The notes below the pieces were generated by a model. It was not told where the DNA came from and searched no databases. It saw only the letters and a program-made list of their open reading frames with translations. From NCBI GenBank assembly GCA_027068675.1, contig JAMOMH010000151.1:1-35224 (forward strand): DNA of 35,224 nt. The letters are read 5' to 3'. This stretch comes from Sedimenticola sp. (GTDB taxonomy: Bacteria; Pseudomonadota; Gammaproteobacteria; Chromatiales; Chromatiaceae). Shown piece after piece: positions 1 through 7,292 of this stretch (positions within the stretch are counted from its first letter, which is position 1; each line of letters starts with the position of its first letter). A program made the position numbers and the translations under genes.

Positions 1-1808
1 AACTGCGGCTTGGCAAGTGGCTTCAGTTGAGCCAGCCGATCAATCGCACTATTCAGCTTAGATAGATTCAGTTCACTCTTTGGTAATAGCGATAGGTTAT
101 CTTGCTGCATAATCAGCTTTGCCGCATCAAATGCCTCACCAGCCTCTGTTTTCTTCCCTGCATAAGCCAGCAGTGAGAAGAGCAGTTCACACTCCTCTTT
201 TAGCAAATTCAATGAGCCATATTTAGCTCTGGGTGGTGGTCGTTGATTAAATGCTGCCTCTAAATGGTGCCGTAGAATACGTTGCAACGCCCACTCAAAG
301 AGGCTGATCCGATTATCGGCCTTGATCAATGCATCAAGATTCTGTTTAAAGAGTTGATATTGGTGATTTGAGAGCTGCCGCAATGAAGCGATTGCAAGAT
401 CAATCAATGGTAAGCGCATGCTGACATCTAGCACTTTAACCACAGGCAGAAGTTTTAGGGTTAATCGGTAGACACCCTCATCACCATATTGGTGTAGATG
501 GGACAACTGAATCTTTCTAATATCGTCAGCAGGACTGATCAACAGAAGGTAGATCACTACTCTTGCGCTGTATGGCTCACGCACTGCGGCCAGAATCTCC
601 TCTGGCACCCCATCCATCAGCTCTCTAGCATAACCAATATTGACATCACTCACCTGTCCGATCGTACCCAGTGCCTGCATCGCTTCAGCCGCCACTGTGA
701 CCACGGCAACATTCATGGCGGCTTTTTTGGTGTTAGAGGTTTCTACTTCAGCCGTCTGTTTTGTCTCTATAATGCGCTTATCAAACTTGCCGTCCCAATT
801 TGGTTGAATGCTGTGAATCCGTTTTTCCAACGGGGGATGAGTGGCAAACAAGGAGCCAAAAAAGGAGTGTACAGCAGTGCCAAAAAACAGATGGCTACTC
901 TCTTGAGCGGCTGAACTCTCCACATAGGCATGGGACTTAAAACCACCAATACGTTTTAAAGCACCCGCAATACCATCGGGGTTGCGCGTAAACTGTACCG
1001 CAGAGGCATCAGCAAGGTATTCACGTTGACGACTCACTGAGGCCTTAATCAGATTGCCGAAGAGAGTGCCAACATAACCAATCACCATCAATCCACCACC
1101 CAAGGCCAACGGTATAACGGCACTATTTCCACTATTTCTGCTGCCACCTCTGTAGCGTGAGCGGCCCATTGAGCGCAGAATGTAGTAACCGATGATGCCG
1201 ATAATCAGAATGCCATGCAGCACCCCCATCAAACGGATATTAAGGCGCATATCACCATTTAAAATATGGCTAAATTCATGCGCGATCACCCCTTGCAGTT
1301 GGTCACGGCTCAACTGCTCAACACAACCTCGGGTGACCCCAATGACGGCATCACTTGGGCTAAAACCGGCCGCAAAGGCGTTGATTCCCTCTTCATCTTG
1401 CATGATGTAGACCGGCGGTACGGGTGTGCCTGCGGCAATCGCCATCTCCTCAACCACATTCAATAGTTTGCGCTGTAGTGGATCTTGGCTATTTTGGCTA
1501 ACCAGTTTGCCCCCCAATGACTCAGCAACGACCTTACCACCACTGTTGAGCTGAGCCATTTTATAGAGGCTACCCACCAGCACCACCGTGGCAACCCCAG
1601 CGCCAACTAGGCCGAAAGTCTGCCAATCAAATGCAGATTTGATACGCTCAACGGTGAGCACATCATATGTACCCATGCCCATCCAGGTGATCACACCAGT
1701 TATCAGCACATTGGTCAGGAGAATAAGTGAGATGACGGCAAAGATGAAATAGAGCACCAGTAAACTGGTACTTTTACGAGCCTGATCTTGGGCGGTAAAA
1801 AAATCCAT
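1..1808 (-). CDS. M48 family membrane metallopeptidase (C-terminus cut by window edge)
   Basis: Zinc-dependent membrane endopeptidase of the M48 (HtpX/Ste24-like) family, probably acting in membrane protein quality control. The reading frame is open from the ATG at 1808 to the window edge, about 602 residues, so the stop lies outside. Visible features: hydrophobic segments near residues 16-40 and 66-82, the zinc motif HEFSH at 177-181, further membrane segments near 192-210 and 230-255, and the probable third zinc ligand Glu263 in REYLADASA. After about residue 320 a long, probably helical C-terminal region of unknown function follows, which ordinary HtpX (about 290 residues) lacks. The start overlaps the lemA stop by one base (TAATG), so the two are translationally coupled. 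M48-LemA pairs are common in Proteobacteria. Family is confident; substrate is unknown. Confidence 0.9.
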   Translation of the reverse strand, partial: MDFFTAQDQARKSTSLLVLYFIFAVISLILLTNVLITGVITWMGMGTYDVLTVERIKSAFDWQTFGLVGAGVATVVLVGSLYKMAQLNSGGKVVAESLGGKLVSQNSQDPLQRKLLNVVEEMAIAAGTPVPPVYIMQDEEGINAFAAGFSPSDAVIGVTRGCVEQLSRDQLQGVIAHEFSHILNGDMRLNIRLMGVLHGILIIGIIGYYILRSMGRSRYRGGSRNSGNSAVIPLALGGGLMVIGYVGTLFGNLIKASVSRQREYLADASAVQFTRNPDGIAGALKRIGGFKSHAYVESSAAQESSHLFFGTAVHSFFGSLFATHPPLEKRIHSIQPNWDGKFDKRIIETKQTAEVETSNTKKAAMNVAVVTVAAEAMQALGTIGQVSDVNIGYARELMDGVPEEILAAVREPYSARVVIYLLLISPADDIRKIQLSHLHQYGDEGVYRLTLKLLPVVKVLDVSMRLPLIDLAIASLRQLSNHQYQLFKQNLDALIKADNRISLFEWALQRILRHHLEAAFNQRPPPRAKYGSLNLLKEECELLFSLLAYAGKKTEAGEAFDAAKLIMQQDNLSLLPKSELNLSKLNSAIDRLAQLKPLAKPQ

Positions 1809-2404
1809 TAAAAAGAGATTTTAGGTGCAGCCTGTATCGCTTGGCTATCTTCAAACTCTAACAGCTCAGCATCAACCGCATGACCAAAGGGGCCAGCCAA
1901 CATATTCTGTGGGAAGGACTGTTTGTAGGTGTTATAGGCCATCACCTGATCATTAAAGGCTTGGCGAGCAAAGGCTACCTTATTTTCTGTGGTGGTCAGC
2001 TCTTCACTCAGCTGCTGCATATTTTGACTGGCTTTCAAGTCAGGGTAGGCCTCCATCACAATATTGAGCTTACCCATCGCGCCGGCAAGTCCACCCTCTG
2101 CACTGGCTAATTGGCGCATCGCATCTGCATTGCCTGGATTAGCGGCGGCTTGTGCTAAACCTTCTGCTGCTGAGTTTCTGGCCGCTATCACCGCCTCTAG
2201 CGTCTCACGTTCATGTTTGAGATAACCTTTTGCCGACTCTACCAAGTTGGGTATCAAGTCATAACGTCGCTTCAGTTGAATCTCAATCTGTGAGAAACCA
2301 TTTTCATAGCGATTTTTCAGTGCTACCAACTGGTTGAAGATGGCCACCACATAGATCACCAAAACGGCAATAACCACCAGCACTACAATTGTCGATATCT
2401 CCAC
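1808..2404 (-). CDS. lemA: LemA family protein
   Basis: A 198-residue LemA-family protein: one N-terminal membrane segment (about residues 5-24), then a long helical domain with the family signature RYDLIPNLVESAKGY near residues 47-61. LemA proteins are anchored in the inner membrane with most of the chain outside the cytoplasm; their biochemical role is poorly known. The start is GTG at 2404, with AGGAG about 6 bases upstream (GGAGAGTTTTGTG); no better ATG is in place. The stop overlaps the ATG of the downstream M48 peptidase by one base, which suggests they work as a pair. The length is close to typical LemA (about 185-200). Confidence 0.93.
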   Translation of the reverse strand: MEISTIVVLVVIAVLVIYVVAIFNQLVALKNRYENGFSQIEIQLKRRYDLIPNLVESAKGYLKHERETLEAVIAARNSAAEGLAQAAANPGNADAMRQLASAEGGLAGAMGKLNIVMEAYPDLKASQNMQQLSEELTTTENKVAFARQAFNDQVMAYNTYKQSFPQNMLAGPFGHAVDAELLEFEDSQAIQAAPKISF

Positions 2405-2481
2405 AAAACTCTCCTAATAGCTCTAAATATCAAGTCGAAGCGTGCCAACTGGCGCCTCTCTTCTCTTTTTTGCCTATTTTC

Positions 2482-2565
2482 TCAGTGTAATAAAACTGGA
2501 TCGTAGACCATAAAACCGCCCAATCCGACAAATATCACACCGACGATCAAGATCACTATTTCCAT
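2482..2565 (-). CDS. putative 27-residue single-pass membrane peptide
   Basis: Small open frame in the 240-base gap between lemA and the rhodanese gene. It reads MEIVILIVGVIFVGLGGFMV followed by YDPVLLH, i.e. about 20 hydrophobic residues with a short polar tail. A purine-rich GAAGAG lies about 5 bases before the ATG and serves as a plausible ribosome-binding site. The composition is that of a tiny single-pass inner-membrane protein rather than random translation. I do not recognise a family, and short hydrophobic frames do occur by chance. Neighbours on the same strand are lemA (downstream) and the rhodanese gene (upstream). Confidence 0.45.
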   Translation of the reverse strand: MEIVILIVGVIFVGLGGFMVYDPVLLH

Positions 2566-2644
2566 AACAGCTCTTCAACTCAGAAAGAGATAGGTTTTAA
2601 GTATAGTGAATGAACAACGCAACAGATTGTGTTCCGAAAAGCGA

Positions 2645-2959
2645 TTACTGAACGTCAGACAATCCACCCTCATTTATAACATTGGTATAACCCATCTTTT
2701 CCAGTCTCCTTTTTGCAATGCCAGCCCTAACGCCTGCTGCACAATAGAGGTGGATCTCCGCATCTTTATCTGTGGTTAATTCAGCAATCCTATGGCCAAT
2801 GATGGTGTGGGGTATGTTAATAGCATCGACCTTATGGCCACGCTGATATTCACCCACAGTACGTACATCAACCCAGATAGCTTCACCTGTTGAGCTAACC
2901 GCCTGAGCAGCATTAAAAAACAGAAAAAAGGCAAATAGTGCCATGACAATTTTTTTCAT
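2645..2959 (-). CDS. periplasmic single-domain rhodanese (PspE-like)
   Basis: A 104-residue protein with a signal peptide (MKK, hydrophobic stretch, Ala-Gln-Ala near residues 18-20) followed by one rhodanese fold. The catalytic loop is CAAGVRAG, with the active cysteine in LYCAAGVRAG near residue 74; the conserved WVDVRTVGEYQRGHKVDAIN segment is also present. Single-domain rhodaneses such as PspE and GlpE carry sulfane sulfur as a cysteine persulfide; export suggests periplasmic sulfur transfer or thiol handling. AGGGAG lies 7 bases before the ATG. It follows the DUF2461 gene with a 10-base gap and is probably co-transcribed with it. The physiological substrate cannot be read from the sequence. 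Confidence 0.88.
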   Translation of the reverse strand: MKKIVMALFAFFLFFNAAQAVSSTGEAIWVDVRTVGEYQRGHKVDAINIPHTIIGHRIAELTTDKDAEIHLYCAAGVRAGIAKRRLEKMGYTNVINEGGLSDVQ

Positions 2960-2969
2960 ATCAATCTCC

Positions 2970-3674
2970 CTAAACGGTGCGCTCAGAGTAGTTCACACCC
3001 AATGCCATACAGAGGTATGACATAAACAGGCTAGCCTGAGCAAAATGTTTAGCAACATATTGGCAAAAACCAGGCTTCATAATCTCTGCTTGATCAAAAT
3101 AGGCACAGGCGATGAAATCCTTCCATTTTAGATCATCCAGCAGAGGATGATCTGCGGGATAACCACGAGGCGCTCTTTTAAGACGATCCCCTTCAAGCTG
3201 AAAATTGGTTTTAAACGGTTGATGGTTTTTAGCCCGTCCCCATGCCACAGGGTTATCGACAATAAAGTCTCTAATTTTGTTCAACGATAGACTATCAGGC
3301 CGCCAAATACCCACACCAATGAAACAGCCCCCCTCCTCAATATGCAGATAGAAACCAGGCGCATGCACATCTTTACCCAGCTCATGCCGAAATTGAATAC
3401 CAATATTGGTTTTATAGGGTGTTTTATCTTTAGCAAAGCGCGTATCACGATAGACACGCATCAATGAACCACCCACTTTTTTGGGGAGCGCTCTAAAATG
3501 CGGTGAAATTTTCTCAAGTTCAGGTGCCATCGCCTCAATAAAATTCAACGCGGGTTCACGAATCACTAACTCATAATTGGCTTTATTCTCATGGAACCAC
3601 TCCCGATTATTGTTCTTTACCAACATTTTCAGGAAAGGGATCGTCCCCTCAGGGAAACAGACAGGTCGAGACAT
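2970..3674 (-). CDS. DUF2461 domain-containing protein
   Basis: A 234-residue protein matching the DUF2461 (TIGR02453) family, recognised by FLKMLVKNNNREWFHENK near the N-terminus, the RVYRDTRFAKDKTPYKTN segment near residues 73-90, and GFYLHIEEGG with GVGIWRP in the middle. No membrane segment or signal peptide is visible, so it is probably cytoplasmic. The biochemical function of the family is unknown. A strong AAGGAGT site precedes the ATG at 3674. It is first in a short minus-strand unit with the rhodanese and is divergent from the chemoreceptor gene. Confidence 0.88.
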   Translation of the reverse strand: MSRPVCFPEGTIPFLKMLVKNNNREWFHENKANYELVIREPALNFIEAMAPELEKISPHFRALPKKVGGSLMRVYRDTRFAKDKTPYKTNIGIQFRHELGKDVHAPGFYLHIEEGGCFIGVGIWRPDSLSLNKIRDFIVDNPVAWGRAKNHQPFKTNFQLEGDRLKRAPRGYPADHPLLDDLKWKDFIACAYFDQAEIMKPGFCQYVAKHFAQASLFMSYLCMALGVNYSERTV

Positions 3675-3789
3675 TATTACTCCTTTAAGCAGTATGAAAT
3701 TGCTGCAATATCACCTGGATATATTCTCAATAATGGCTAAGAGAGTCCACACACACACCCTAATTTGTGGTCACACACAATCTAATTCC

Positions 3790-3816
3790 TAAACATTGCT
3801 AAGAAGCAGCCGATAG
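3790..3816 (+). promoter_or_regulatory. sigma-28 (FliA) promoter of the chemoreceptor gene
   Basis: TAAA at 3790-3793, a 15-base spacer, then GCCGATAG at 3809-3816. This is the flagellar sigma-28 layout (TAAA-N15-GCCGATAA) with a single mismatch in the last base of the -10 element. It reads towards the chemoreceptor, giving a leader of roughly 135 bases. Chemoreceptors are classic FliA targets, so the match and the context agree. Confidence 0.8.
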
Positions 3817-3959
3817 AGCGTTTAACATGGAAAACAGCTTCATACATTGCGCGTGTTTAAGCACAAACTCGAATGGGTTCTAACTCAACAACAGCCCAAT
3901 CGTATCGTAGTAGAACAGATGCTTGTTAATTGATAAACAATCACAGCTAGGTGACTCAA

Positions 3960-6485
3960 ATGGGACAATCTCCTTCCAGTTCAAACATTGCGACACAACT
4001 CTTACTCAATCTACCTGTTGGCAAAAAGCTAGCGGCTGGTTTTGGCATTGTGCTTCTCATTTTAGTGATGCTCGTGGCATTCGTTGAAATTAAATTAACG
4101 GCACAAGGCACACTGCAAGACCGTGTGATTGAGCTACGTTTCCCCACAAATGTGGCTGGCCACGATCTCGTTAATGGCATCAACTACTCACTCGCAGCTT
4201 TACGTGGCTACATGATTCTTGGCAAGGATAGGTTCAAACAGCAGCGCCAAGAGGCGTGGCAGCAGATTGACCATAACCTTGAAACCATGACCAAGATGTC
4301 AAAAAAATGGACGGTTGCTAAAAATTTAGAGATGTTAGCAGAGTTAAAATCAGTTCTAGCTGCCTTTAAAATAGCACAACAGCGGGTCGAAAATATCAGC
4401 CACACCATCGATGAGCAACCTGCCATGAAGCTGTTGCTAACAGAGGCCGCGCCACGTGCTACAAAAATTGTTGGCGCAATTACTGGGATGATTAATGAAG
4501 AGAAAAAGCAGGATGCCACTGCCGACAGAAAAGCACTGTTAGCAACCTTTGCTGACTCACGTGGCTCTTTTGCAATGGGTTTAGCCGCCATACGGGGTTA
4601 CTTAATCAGTGGCGAGCAGAAGTGGGCCGATGATTTTAATCAGCGCTGGGCAGTCAATACTGCACGCCTAAAAACCATTCAAGAGAAAAGTTATCTTTTA
4701 ACAGCGGCCCAGCAAGCGCATTTTAAGATCTACATTGAGATGCGTAAAGAGTTTACCCCACTACCTCCTCGAATGTTCCAAATTAGAGGGTCAAATAAGT
4801 GGAACATGGCTAACTACCTTCTCGGCAAAGAGGCGGCACCACAGGCCAGCAAGGCATTAGAATTACTCACCACTATGGTCGATAACCAAAACAGATTGGT
4901 CAAAACCGATGCTCAGTTACTAAAAGAGGGGAGTGCTAACCTAAAAATAATCTCTATGGGTGCCGCACTGATCGCCTTAATCATTGGTGTATTGGTTGCT
5001 TGGTTAATCACTAAAATGATTGTCACCCCATTAACTGAGGCATTGGCTATTTCAAAACGCATCTCTGCGGGTGATCTATCAAGTGACATTAGGGTCATAT
5101 CAAAAGATGAAACAGGGCAGCTTCTACAGGGCATGAAAGAGATGCAAGAGCGGCTCACACAGGTGATTGAGGTCGATGTACAGAGCTTAGTTGATAGTAG
5201 TCGTAAAGGTGATCTAAGCCAACGCATTGAGCTATCGGGTAAACAGGGGTTCTACAAGAGGCTCAGCACCGGTGTCAACGATCTTGTTGAGGTGAGTGAT
5301 AGCGTGGTCAATGACACAGTGCGCGTCTTTGGTGCACTTGCCAAAGGTGACCTTAGTGAGACCATCAGCAAACCGTATGAGGGTGCATTTAATCAGCTTA
5401 AGCAGGATGCAAATGGCACCAACCAGAAGATCAAGCAGGTTATCGAAGGGGATATCCAAGCCATCATCGATGCTGCACAGGTTGGAGATCTAAGCCGTAG
5501 GATAGATCTGCAAGGTAAGGAGGGCTTCTTTCGGGAGCTAAGTAGCGGTATTAATGAGCTACTCAACACCTTAGGTCAAGTGTTTGAAGAGGTCGCTGAT
5601 GTCATGGGGACGATCGCCAAGGGTGATATGACAAAAGCGATGACCGGCGATTATAAAGGTCAGTTCACCGTGGTGAAAAATGATATCAATGCAACTAGAG
5701 ACAATCTAGAGGAGATCATTTTCAAGCTACGGGACTCTGCGGTACAGATAAACAGCTCATCAGAAGAGATTACCGCAGGCAATACCAGCCTATCCAACCG
5801 TACAGAGCAACAAGCAAGTGCATTAGAAGAGACCGCTTCAAGCATGGAGGAGCTGACCAGCACAGTAAGAAATAACTCCGATAATGCCCAACTCGCTAAC
5901 AAACTGGCCACCACCGCAAGGGAGACTGCAGAGCATGGTGGTGAAGTGGTTGGCAATGCCATCAAAGCGATGGATGAGATCAACACCGCCAGCAGTAAAA
6001 TTGCTGAGATCATTGGCGTCATTGATGAGATCGCCTTCCAAACCAATCTCCTGGCATTAAACGCCTCAGTTGAAGCCGCTCGTGCCGGTGAACAGGGCCG
6101 AGGTTTTGCTGTAGTAGCAACTGAGGTGCGTAATCTGGCTGGTCGCAGTGCAACAGCAGCTAAAGAGATCAAGAGTCTTATTCAAGATAGTGTAGAGAAG
6201 GTCAAAGCAGGTGCCGATCTTGTCAATGAGTCTGGTGAGACTCTCAGCGAGATCGTCATCGGTGTTAAAAAGGTGGGTGATATTGTTTCTGAGATCGCAG
6301 CCGCTAGCCTGGAGCAGTCATCAGGGATTGATCAAGTCAACCAAGCAGTAACCAGCATGGATGAATTAACTCAACAAAACGCCGCACTGGCAGAAGAGAC
6401 CTCTGCTGCATCAGCTTCAATGACCGATAAAGCAAGTGAGATGAATAACATGATGAACTTCTTCACTATCACCAGCCACAAATAG
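3960..6485 (+). CDS. methyl-accepting chemotaxis protein with bimodular sensor and duplicated HAMP-like linker
   Basis: Transmembrane chemoreceptor that signals through CheA/CheW. I choose the ATG at 3960 because AGGTGA lies 5 bases upstream; a GTG at 3951 would add three residues. Residue numbers below count from that GTG. TM1 is about 28-46 and TM2 about 332-356, enclosing a sensor of about 285 residues. The sensor carries two related helical motifs, [11 protein letters not shown] (81-91) and [11 protein letters not shown] (211-221), resembling a two-bundle (HBM-like) or CHASE3-like domain. A HAMP domain (357-409) is followed by two homologous modules of about 92 residues (405-496 and 497-588). 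The signalling domain (590-844) holds the hallmark tip [20 protein letters not shown]. There is no terminal CheR/CheB-docking pentapeptide (NWETF type). The ligand is unknown. Confidence 0.95.
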   Translation: MGQSPSSSNIATQLLLNLPVGKKLAAGFGIVLLILVMLVAFVEIKLTAQGTLQDRVIELRFPTNVAGHDLVNGINYSLAALRGYMILGKDRFKQQRQEAWQQIDHNLETMTKMSKKWTVAKNLEMLAELKSVLAAFKIAQQRVENISHTIDEQPAMKLLLTEAAPRATKIVGAITGMINEEKKQDATADRKALLATFADSRGSFAMGLAAIRGYLISGEQKWADDFNQRWAVNTARLKTIQEKSYLLTAAQQAHFKIYIEMRKEFTPLPPRMFQIRGSNKWNMANYLLGKEAAPQASKALELLTTMVDNQNRLVKTDAQLLKEGSANLKIISMGAALIALIIGVLVAWLITKMIVTPLTEALAISKRISAGDLSSDIRVISKDETGQLLQGMKEMQERLTQVIEVDVQSLVDSSRKGDLSQRIELSGKQGFYKRLSTGVNDLVEVSDSVVNDTVRVFGALAKGDLSETISKPYEGAFNQLKQDANGTNQKIKQVIEGDIQAIIDAAQVGDLSRRIDLQGKEGFFRELSSGINELLNTLGQVFEEVADVMGTIAKGDMTKAMTGDYKGQFTVVKNDINATRDNLEEIIFKLRDSAVQINSSSEEITAGNTSLSNRTEQQASALEETASSMEELTSTVRNNSDNAQLANKLATTARETAEHGGEVVGNAIKAMDEINTASSKIAEIIGVIDEIAFQTNLLALNASVEAARAGEQGRGFAVVATEVRNLAGRSATAAKEIKSLIQDSVEKVKAGADLVNESGETLSEIVIGVKKVGDIVSEIAAASLEQSSGIDQVNQAVTSMDELTQQNAALAEETSAASASMTDKASEMNNMMNFFTITSHK

Positions 6486-6518
6486 GGCACTGAACAACGG
6501 TAACCAACAGGCACAAAA

Positions 6519-6539
6519 AAACCGGCTAGTAGCCGGTTT
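6519..6539 (-). terminator. rho-independent terminator of tRNA-Gly, possibly bidirectional
   Basis: Perfect 9-bp stem AAACCGGCT / AGCCGGTTT with a 3-base loop. On the minus strand it is followed by an uninterrupted T run, so it ends the tRNA-Gly transcript. On the plus strand a weaker T-rich tract follows, so it may also stop chemoreceptor transcription, which ends at 6485. Confidence 0.85.
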
Positions 6540-6554
6540 GATTATTTGTTTCAT

Positions 6555-6630
6555 TGGAGCGGGAAACGAGATTCGAACTCGCGACCCCAACCTTGGCAAG
6601 GTTGTGCTCTACCAACTGAGCTATTCCCGC
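6555..6630 (-). tRNA. tRNA-Gly (anticodon GCC)
   Basis: 76-base cloverleaf reading GCGGGAATAGCTCAGTTGG from 6630. The anticodon loop is TTGCCAA (anticodon GCC), the T arm contains GTTCGAATC, and the acceptor stem GCGGGAA pairs with TTCCCGC. The discriminator T and CCA are encoded (CCA at 6555-6557). It is nearly identical to the familiar enterobacterial tRNA-Gly(GCC). It stands alone with its own promoter and terminator, between the chemoreceptor and pgsA. Confidence 0.98.
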
Positions 6631-6650
6631 ATACCGTTGAAACGCCGGCT

Positions 6651-6678
6651 ATTGTAGCTTCAGGAGCTTTTCTGTCAA
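6651..6678 (-). promoter_or_regulatory. sigma-70 promoter of tRNA-Gly
   Basis: On the minus strand a perfect -35 TTGACA (6678-6673), a 16-base spacer and -10 TACAAT (6656-6651). Initiation would fall about 14 bases before the tRNA. The stretch after the -10 is GC-rich (GCCGGCG), the kind of discriminator found in stringently controlled stable-RNA promoters. The promoter lies directly behind the pgsA stop codon. Confidence 0.8.
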
Positions 6679-6680
6679 GC

Positions 6681-7292
6681 CTATTTTTCGTTACCCCGCT
6701 CTTTATTTTCATTATGTTGTCCACTCAGTGTTGGCCATGCGGCACGAAGATAGACCACCATTGACCAGAGAGTCAAAATGGCGGCAACATAAAGTAGCAC
6801 ATAGCCGATAATGGTCACGGGAATACCCCAGATATCCTCTTTAAAGATTAGAAAACCAATGGCTGCCATCTGCATAGCTGTCTTTAGCTTTCCGATAATG
6901 GAGACAGCAACTTGAGCGCGTGAACCAATTTCAGCCATCCACTCTCGCAGGGCTGAAATGGTAATTTCACGCCCAATAATGATCGCACAAGGTAACGCAA
7001 GTATCGGAGTAGGGTCAGCTTCGATCAGTAGTATGAGGGCAACGGCCACCATCAACTTATCTGCCACGGGATCAAGGAAGGCGCCCAATGGGGATGATTG
7101 CTGCCAACGTCGAGCAAGATAACCATCTAACCAATCAGTAAAACCCGCTAAAGCAAAGACAACTGTGCAGGCGATACGTGCCCACTCAAAAGGCAAGTAG
7201 AAGACAACGACAAAAACAGGAATCAACACAATACGCAGCATTGTGAGGAGGTTTGGGATGGTCCAGAGACCGTGATCGTTACTCTTGTTCAT
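6681..7292 (-). CDS. pgsA: CDP-diacylglycerol--glycerol-3-phosphate 3-phosphatidyltransferase
   Basis: Integral inner-membrane enzyme that joins CDP-diacylglycerol to glycerol-3-phosphate, the committed step to phosphatidylglycerol and cardiolipin. The CDP-alcohol phosphotransferase motif is complete: DWLDGYLARR, then GAFLDPVADK, giving the D-x2-DG-x2-AR...G-x3-D-x3-D pattern. Several hydrophobic segments follow. I start it at the ATG at 7292 (MNKSNDHGLWTIPN, 203 residues) because this matches the family N-terminus; an upstream in-frame start at 7337 would add 15 unlikely residues inside uvrC. It overlaps the uvrC end by 14 bases, the usual uvrC-pgsA arrangement. Confidence 0.95.
   Translation of the reverse strand: MNKSNDHGLWTIPNLLTMLRIVLIPVFVVVFYLPFEWARIACTVVFALAGFTDWLDGYLARRWQQSSPLGAFLDPVADKLMVAVALILLIEADPTPILALPCAIIIGREITISALREWMAEIGSRAQVAVSIIGKLKTAMQMAAIGFLIFKEDIWGIPVTIIGYVLLYVAAILTLWSMVVYLRAAWPTLSGQHNENKERGNEK

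Noticed and set aside
498-914. 138-codon plus-strand frame
   Set aside because: It lies opposite the M48 peptidase reading frame, which has clear family motifs; no family resemblance or ribosome site was seen for it.
5660-6172. 170-codon minus-strand frame
   Set aside because: It is the antisense shadow of the conserved chemoreceptor signalling domain.
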